From positions 1 through 47,134 of the forward strand of contig JALSLI010000133.1 of assembly GCA_026988395.1 (NCBI GenBank): a DNA stretch of 47,134 bases, given 5' to 3'. This DNA comes from Flavobacteriaceae bacterium (GTDB lineage: Bacteria; Bacteroidota; Bacteroidia; Flavobacteriales; Flavobacteriaceae). Below, piece after piece: positions 42,762 through 47,134 of the stretch. The translations under genes were made by a program, and so were the position numbers. Every line of letters starts with the position of its first letter. Position 1 is the first letter of the stretch. The notes below the pieces were generated by a model that had not been told where the DNA came from, did not search any database, and was given only the letters and a program-made list of their open reading frames with translations.

Positions 42762-43922
42762 TTAAGAAGTGGTTTTTTTATACTCTTTTTTATCGATAAT
42801 CATTTTTGCGATAACTTCTTTTAATATTTCGGAGGTTCCTCCTCCAATTGGACCAATACGACTATCGCGAAACATTCTTGCCATAGGATAATCTTCCATA
42901 TAGCCGTAACCTCCTAAAATTTGCAAACAATCATAAATGACTTGATCGGCAATTTTAGTGCTTAATAATTTAGACATGGTTGCTTCCTTGACTACATATT
43001 TTCCTTTGTTTAATTTATCTACAATAGAATAATTAAACTCTTTACACATTTCAATTTCACTTGCCATTTCGGCTACTTTATGTCTTAGTACTTGAAATTG
43101 GGCTATTTTTTTACCAAAAGCTTCGCGTTCTTGCATATAATTAATAGCGTAATCCAAAGCAAATTCTGCTCTTGCGTGTGCATTAATACCCATAATTACT
43201 CTTTCTAAGGCGAAGTGTTGCATAATATAACCAAAACCTTTTCCTTCTTCTCCCATTAAATTACTTGCCGGAATAGTAACGTTATCAAAAGCTATTTCGG
43301 CAGTATCTGATGCTCGCCAACCCAATTTATCTAATTTTGTAGCAGATATTCCTTTAGTATTTCTATCTACCAAAAAAATACTTATTCCACGATGTTTATC
43401 TTTTGGATTTGTTTTTGCCGCAACTACCAAATAATCACTATACACGCCATTTGTGATAAAGGTTTTTGAACCGTTTATTACATAAGTATCTCCTTTTTTA
43501 ACTGCTGTAGTTCGCATACCTGCAACATCGGAGCCGCCAAATGGCTCAGTAATACAGAGACAACCTACTTTTGTTCCTTCGATACTTGGCGTTAGATAAT
43601 TTTTTTTAATTTCTTCAGAACCTTCTGCTTTAAGGTGTGTCATTGCCAAATAATTATGTGCCCACATTGCTGCCGCAAAACCACCGGAATTTACTTTTTG
43701 CATTTCTTCTAAAAAAATTGTGGTATAGAATAAATCTAAATCCAATCCACCGTATTGCTCCGGATAAACCAAGCCGAAATAACCCATTTCGCCAAATTTT
43801 TGATAAATGGATTTAGGTACTTTACCGTTTTTTTCCCATTCATCTACAAATGGCACTACTTCTTTTTGCAAAAATTCTTTAAAACTTGCTCTAAAACTTT
43901 CATGTTCTTCGGTGAAATACAT
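42762..43922 (-). CDS. Acyl-CoA dehydrogenase
   Basis: A 386-residue FAD-dependent acyl-CoA dehydrogenase. LCITEPFGGSDVAGMRTTA and SKTFITNG are the flavin-contact regions, and REAFGKKIAQFQ and LQILGGYGYMEDYPMARMFR are family signatures. The usual catalytic Glu of the C-terminal IYEGT motif is replaced (PIGGGTSEI, Gly at 361). A Glu is instead present at 240 in FALERVIMG, the position used by isovaleryl- and long-chain enzymes. It should therefore be active on branched or long acyl-CoA; exact substrate unknown. It is last in a unit with the helix-hairpin-helix and symporter genes, 17 bases after the former. Confidence 0.93.
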   Translation of the reverse strand: MYFTEEHESFRASFKEFLQKEVVPFVDEWEKNGKVPKSIYQKFGEMGYFGLVYPEQYGGLDLDLFYTTIFLEEMQKVNSGGFAAAMWAHNYLAMTHLKAEGSEEIKKNYLTPSIEGTKVGCLCITEPFGGSDVAGMRTTAVKKGDTYVINGSKTFITNGVYSDYLVVAAKTNPKDKHRGISIFLVDRNTKGISATKLDKLGWRASDTAEIAFDNVTIPASNLMGEEGKGFGYIMQHFALERVIMGINAHARAEFALDYAINYMQEREAFGKKIAQFQVLRHKVAEMASEIEMCKEFNYSIVDKLNKGKYVVKEATMSKLLSTKIADQVIYDCLQILGGYGYMEDYPMARMFRDSRIGPIGGGTSEILKEVIAKMIIDKKEYKKTTS

Positions 43923-43939
43923 ATTTTTATTGGTTTAAT

Positions 43940-44818
43940 TTATTCTGTGGACAAATATAGAATTATTCTATCATATTTATCTATTGGAAATCCGTCTATT
44001 TTTTTTAATTCTTCCAAAGATTGAATTTCGGCAAATTCATCACGGTAATTAAATATTTTTTTGGTTAACTCATAATCAATATACGGAAGGTGTAATACTT
44101 GTTTAAAAGTGGCTTCGTTAATATTTAATTTTTTGATTTTGGGTTTGGATAAAATTTGAAAACGGGTATTAATTTTAGCAATCACTTCGGGAGATAGACC
44201 ATAAACTTCATTTATTTGATCTTTAAAATAAAATCCGTTTAACTTAGTACGATATTTGATAATTCTTTTGGATAATGCTTCACCAATTCCGTTTACTACC
44301 TGCAAATCTTTTGCCGTTACTTTATTAAGGTCTTGTATGACAATTGGTTCATTGGATTCTTTGTTGTTGTATGTTTTCCACTTGTTCTTTTTAGGTTTAT
44401 TTACCCATGAAGGAAATTTAAAAAGTGGTTTTATTTTACCTAAAAGACTATCACTTATCTTGGTTATATTTTGAAATTCTTTGGTGGAATTTACATATTT
44501 TCCGGTTTTTCTATAAGCTAGCAAACGATCGATTTCGGCAACTGATAATCCTAATTTAGAAGCTCTGAAATCGGTAAGAAAATTTGGATTGAATGTGTAT
44601 GATGTATTGTGTTTTTTGTTACTTGCTATTAATTTGAGAGAATCTATCTTGGCATTGAAAAATTGTTGTTGGTCTTGGAAATCTGCTCCCAATTCATTGG
44701 AAGAAAAATCCACAATATAATAAACAATTTGAATAGTTATTATTAATATCGTTAAAAACAAAACCCCTCTTCTTTGTCGTTTATTAAACTGTAAGAAGTG
44801 GGATTTTATCGTTTTCAT
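43940..44818 (-). CDS. ComEA-like helix-hairpin-helix membrane protein
   Basis: A 292-residue protein with one N-terminal membrane anchor (19-38) and three helix-hairpin-helix modules of the ComEA type, at about 85-135, 160-222 and 225-290. Each has the DNA-backbone-binding turn, for example VVNGIGEALSKRIIKYR in the second and LPYIDYELTKKIFNYR in the third. The orientation would place the modules outside the cytoplasm. ComEA binds DNA during uptake, but no other competence gene is present. Neighbours are a symporter 13 bases upstream and an acyl-CoA dehydrogenase. Confidence 0.85.
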   Translation of the reverse strand: MKTIKSHFLQFNKRQRRGVLFLTILIITIQIVYYIVDFSSNELGADFQDQQQFFNAKIDSLKLIASNKKHNTSYTFNPNFLTDFRASKLGLSVAEIDRLLAYRKTGKYVNSTKEFQNITKISDSLLGKIKPLFKFPSWVNKPKKNKWKTYNNKESNEPIVIQDLNKVTAKDLQVVNGIGEALSKRIIKYRTKLNGFYFKDQINEVYGLSPEVIAKINTRFQILSKPKIKKLNINEATFKQVLHLPYIDYELTKKIFNYRDEFAEIQSLEELKKIDGFPIDKYDRIILYLSTE

Positions 44819-44831
44819 TTTAGTTGTTTTT

Positions 44832-46430
44832 TTATCCTTTTTTTGCTTTAATAGCTTTTAGATATTTATTTAACTCTTCGGTAACTTTTGGTGATAATAA
44901 AACTACACCTATCATATTTGGAACTACCATGGCAAAAATCATAGCGTCGGAAAAATTAAGTACTGAACCTAATTTTATTGTAGCTCCGATTACAACAAAT
45001 AATAAAAATAGTAATTTGTAAACTAAATCCATTTTTTTACTGTGCCCGAAAAGAAATTTCCAACCTTGCATACCGTAGTAAGACCAAGAGATCATTGTTG
45101 AGAATGCGAATAAGATAACTGCAATGGTTAATGCGATAGAGAAATGTGGAATTACAGAATCAAAAGCATTTGCTGTAATTTCTACACCTTCTTTTACTTC
45201 GGTTCCGTATTGAAACAATGCCATACCTGCTTCTTCTGCTTTTAGATTTGTAATAACTAAAACCAAAGCGGTCATTGTACAAATCACAACCGTATCTATA
45301 AATGGCTCTAATAGAGCTACGATACCCTCGGAAGCCGGATATTTAGTTTTTACGGCAGAGTGTGCAATTGCGGCAGAACCTACACCTGCTTCGTTTGAGA
45401 ATGTTCCTCTTTTAAAACCTTGAATGATTACACCTATAAAACCTCCTGCAATACCTTTACCGGTAAAAGCACCGTTAAAAATATCAGTAAATGCCTGCGG
45501 AACTAAACCAATATTCATAAAAATAATAACTAATGCCGCTCCAACATAAAGAAGTGCCATAAAAGGTACTATTTTTTCGGTAACCGAAGCAATTCTTTTA
45601 ATTCCACCGATAATTACAACAGCAACAATTACTGCCATTAATATACCAAAATACATTCCTGCATTTTCATTAGTTAAGTTGAATAATTTTACAAATTGTG
45701 CAGAAGCTTGATTTGCTTGAAACATATTTCCTCCTCCAAAAGAACCTCCAACTACCATAACAGCAAAGAAAATAGCCAAAACTTTTCCAAATTTTGCCAT
45801 TCCTTTCTCTTTAAGACCTTTACTTAAATAATACATTGGGCCACCAAAAACAACACCATTTTCATCTACATCACGGTATTTTACACCAAGTGTACATTCG
45901 GCAAATTTAGATGCCATACCTAAAAATCCGGCAAGAATCATCCAAAAGGTTGCTCCAGGACCACCGATAGAAAGTGCAACGGCAACTCCGGCAATATTAC
46001 CCAGACCTACGGTTGCGGATAATGCTGCTGTTAAGGCTTGAAAGTGTGAAACTTCACCTTCTGCTCCTTCTACTGCAATGGTTTCAAAAACATCTTTTGT
46101 ATCGGTAACATCGCCATAAGCATGCATTCCTTCATGATGGTCTATATCATCATATTTACCGGAAACCACTTTAATGGAAGTTGGTAATAAACGTATTTGA
46201 GCAAATTTGAAACGGAAAGTAAAATACAAGGCTCCTCCTAATAACACTAATAAAACCCAAGGAATTTTAACGGTATCGGTAAATGGGATTGCATAAAAAA
46301 TCAAATCTACAAACCAACCTGTTAAATATTTAAAAGTATGATCAATCTTATCTGAAATACTTTGTTCTTCTTGAGCGAATGTAAAAACCGGTAAAAAAGA
46401 GATTATTAATATAAGGAGTTTTTTCTTCAT
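44832..46430 (-). CDS. Alanine/glycine:cation symporter (AGCS family)
   Basis: A 532-residue sodium:alanine symporter-type protein with about ten or eleven membrane helices. Family signatures are the ALSATVGLGNIAGVAVALSI segment, GGPMYYLSKG, RGTFSNEAGVGSAAIAHSAV and the later GMQGWKFLFG. An N-terminal signal-peptide-like segment (1-20, ending FTFAQ) and a stretch of about 35 residues precede the first transporter helix. An additional hydrophilic insert with HHEGMHAYGD lies before the core motif. ATG 46430 precedes this signal. It is first in the unit with the ComEA-like and acyl-CoA dehydrogenase genes. Confidence 0.93.
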   Translation of the reverse strand: MKKKLLILIISFLPVFTFAQEEQSISDKIDHTFKYLTGWFVDLIFYAIPFTDTVKIPWVLLVLLGGALYFTFRFKFAQIRLLPTSIKVVSGKYDDIDHHEGMHAYGDVTDTKDVFETIAVEGAEGEVSHFQALTAALSATVGLGNIAGVAVALSIGGPGATFWMILAGFLGMASKFAECTLGVKYRDVDENGVVFGGPMYYLSKGLKEKGMAKFGKVLAIFFAVMVVGGSFGGGNMFQANQASAQFVKLFNLTNENAGMYFGILMAVIVAVVIIGGIKRIASVTEKIVPFMALLYVGAALVIIFMNIGLVPQAFTDIFNGAFTGKGIAGGFIGVIIQGFKRGTFSNEAGVGSAAIAHSAVKTKYPASEGIVALLEPFIDTVVICTMTALVLVITNLKAEEAGMALFQYGTEVKEGVEITANAFDSVIPHFSIALTIAVILFAFSTMISWSYYGMQGWKFLFGHSKKMDLVYKLLFLLFVVIGATIKLGSVLNFSDAMIFAMVVPNMIGVVLLSPKVTEELNKYLKAIKAKKG

Positions 46431-46485
46431 AATTTGAAATATTGTTATGGTTAAGGGTGCAAGATAAAGAATTATCTGCAAAAGC

Positions 46486-46493
46486 CAAATTTA
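46486..46493 (-). promoter_or_regulatory. Candidate -7 element of the symporter gene
   Basis: Minus-strand TAAATTTG fits TAnnTTTG; no TTG lies at the ideal -33 distance. Predicted leader about 50 bases. Confidence 0.35.
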
Positions 46494-46547
46494 TGGTTTG
46501 AAAAAAATAATATTTCGATAGAAAATAAAATTAAACAAAGCTTTTTT

Positions 46548-47134
46548 TTAAAAGATACCATCACCATCAATTTCTTGATTTTTATGGGTTTTTCTTTGTC
46601 TGTTTTTAATTTTTTTAGAGCCAAAATCATAACTAAATCCAAAATAAATACTTCTAGAATCTAGTTGAATAAACCCTTTTTGTTCATATGGAGGTTTGGC
46701 ATAAAATGAATATTTTGAAGTATTTAAAACATCATTAAATTTTAATGTAATGCTTGCTTTATTTTTTAAAATACGGTATCGGCCGCCAATATCTACTTTA
46801 CCATACGGAACTGTATTTACTTGCAATGTTTCGGCTGCACTATTGTATTTGCCTAACACTGTAATCTTAAATTTAGAATTAATAGTAAAACTTTGATACA
46901 ATGTTGTATTAATTGTATTATAATTTATCTTTTTTAGAACACCGTTTACAATGCCTTGATCGGAAGAAATTAAAGCGTAATTTGCCAAACTTACAGACCA
47001 CCAATTATTAATTTTGTAATAAAAACTCATTTCCAACTCTTTTAAATAACGATAAGTACCATTGTCATATGATAATATCAAACGATCAGGATCATTAGGA
47101 TCTGGACTTAAACTTTGGTAAATAGTATTTGTAT
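46548..47134 (-). CDS. TonB-dependent receptor-like outer-membrane barrel protein, C-terminal part
   Basis: The last ~195 residues of an outer-membrane beta-barrel protein; the frame is open to the right edge, so the start lies outside. Alternating amphipathic strands with aromatic girdles are clear, e.g. LEMSFYYKINNWWSVSLANY, FKITVLGKYNSAAETLQ, KVDIGGRYRILKNKASITLK and VLNTSKYSFYAKPPYEQ. The penultimate strand SIYFGFSYDFGSK is followed by a basic tail. This pattern is that of the OMP_b-brl family of TonB-dependent-like proteins common in Bacteroidota; substrate cannot be told from this part. Confidence 0.8.
   Translation of the reverse strand, partial: TNTIYQSLSPDPNDPDRLILSYDNGTYRYLKELEMSFYYKINNWWSVSLANYALISSDQGIVNGVLKKINYNTINTTLYQSFTINSKFKITVLGKYNSAAETLQVNTVPYGKVDIGGRYRILKNKASITLKFNDVLNTSKYSFYAKPPYEQKGFIQLDSRSIYFGFSYDFGSKKIKNRQRKTHKNQEIDGDGIF

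Noticed and set aside
43940-44818. Calling the helix-hairpin-helix gene comEA
   Set aside because: Three modules, an atypical length and metabolic neighbours; a competence role cannot be supported.

Overview
The window is AT-rich chromosomal DNA from a member of the Bacteroidota, most probably a Flavobacteriaceae. Four things point there. (i) Promoters have the Bacteroidota form TTG-N19-TAnnTTTG, seen almost perfectly upstream of the tRNA-Met gene, the HU gene, the START-domain gene and rpsL. (ii) Shine-Dalgarno sequences are nearly absent. (iii) Several families are typical of that phylum: CtlX, DUF2279, the SurA/PpiC/lipoprotein trio, zinc-free L36, and an OMP_b-brl-type outer-membrane barrel. 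(iv) The str, S10, spc and alpha ribosomal clusters are fused and contain no tuf. No rRNA, CRISPR array, insertion sequence or prophage is visible, and no gene-free stretch exceeds about 260 bases.

Layout. 1-1060: the 3' part of a phosphohexomutase gene (probably glmM), convergent with a DUF962 membrane protein. 1143-2306: a tRNA-Met gene with its own promoter and terminator, then a solitary HNH endonuclease whose N-terminal part resembles the DNA-sulfur-binding domain of ScoMcrA-type enzymes. 2358-4622: a START-like protein, a class IV aminotransferase, YqgE and an HU protein. 4739-8140 (minus): a P-loop ATPase, recQ and fmt. 8264-12880 (plus): a DUF493 protein with an unusual coiled-coil insert, then a tightly coupled envelope-folding operon (PpiC, SurA-like lipoprotein, SurA). 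12983-16766 (plus): MoxR ATPase, DinB protein, a membrane LytTR regulator and an S41-like protease. 16809-19278: DUF2279, a lipid A-type acyltransferase and a rhomboid protease. 19279-25084 (minus): carA-eno, gltA, arginase-ctlX.

25191-42499 (minus) is a 17 kb ribosomal super-operon, from rpsL to rplQ, that includes fusA, secY, infA and rpoA. A strong promoter lies just upstream of rpsL. Most gaps within it are only a few bases, so the few larger gaps stand out. Those between rpsJ and rplC, infA and rpmJ, rpsK and rpsD, rpsN and rpsH, rplF and rplR, and rpoA and rplQ all contain predicted hairpins. They are the best candidates in the window for undescribed cis-regulatory RNAs, above all the attenuator-like rpsJ-rplC element and the structured rpsD leader.

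42762-47134 (minus): an alanine:cation symporter, a ComEA-like helix-hairpin-helix membrane protein and an acyl-CoA dehydrogenase form a close-packed unit. The 3' part of a TonB-dependent-type outer-membrane barrel gene runs off the right edge.

Most of the window is conserved housekeeping DNA. The parts worth a second look are the HNH gene, the DUF493 insertion, the LytTR/S41 pair, the paired repeats upstream of the HU promoter and the RNA structures in the ribosomal operon. All functional statements come from reading motifs by eye; no database search, alignment or folding program was run.
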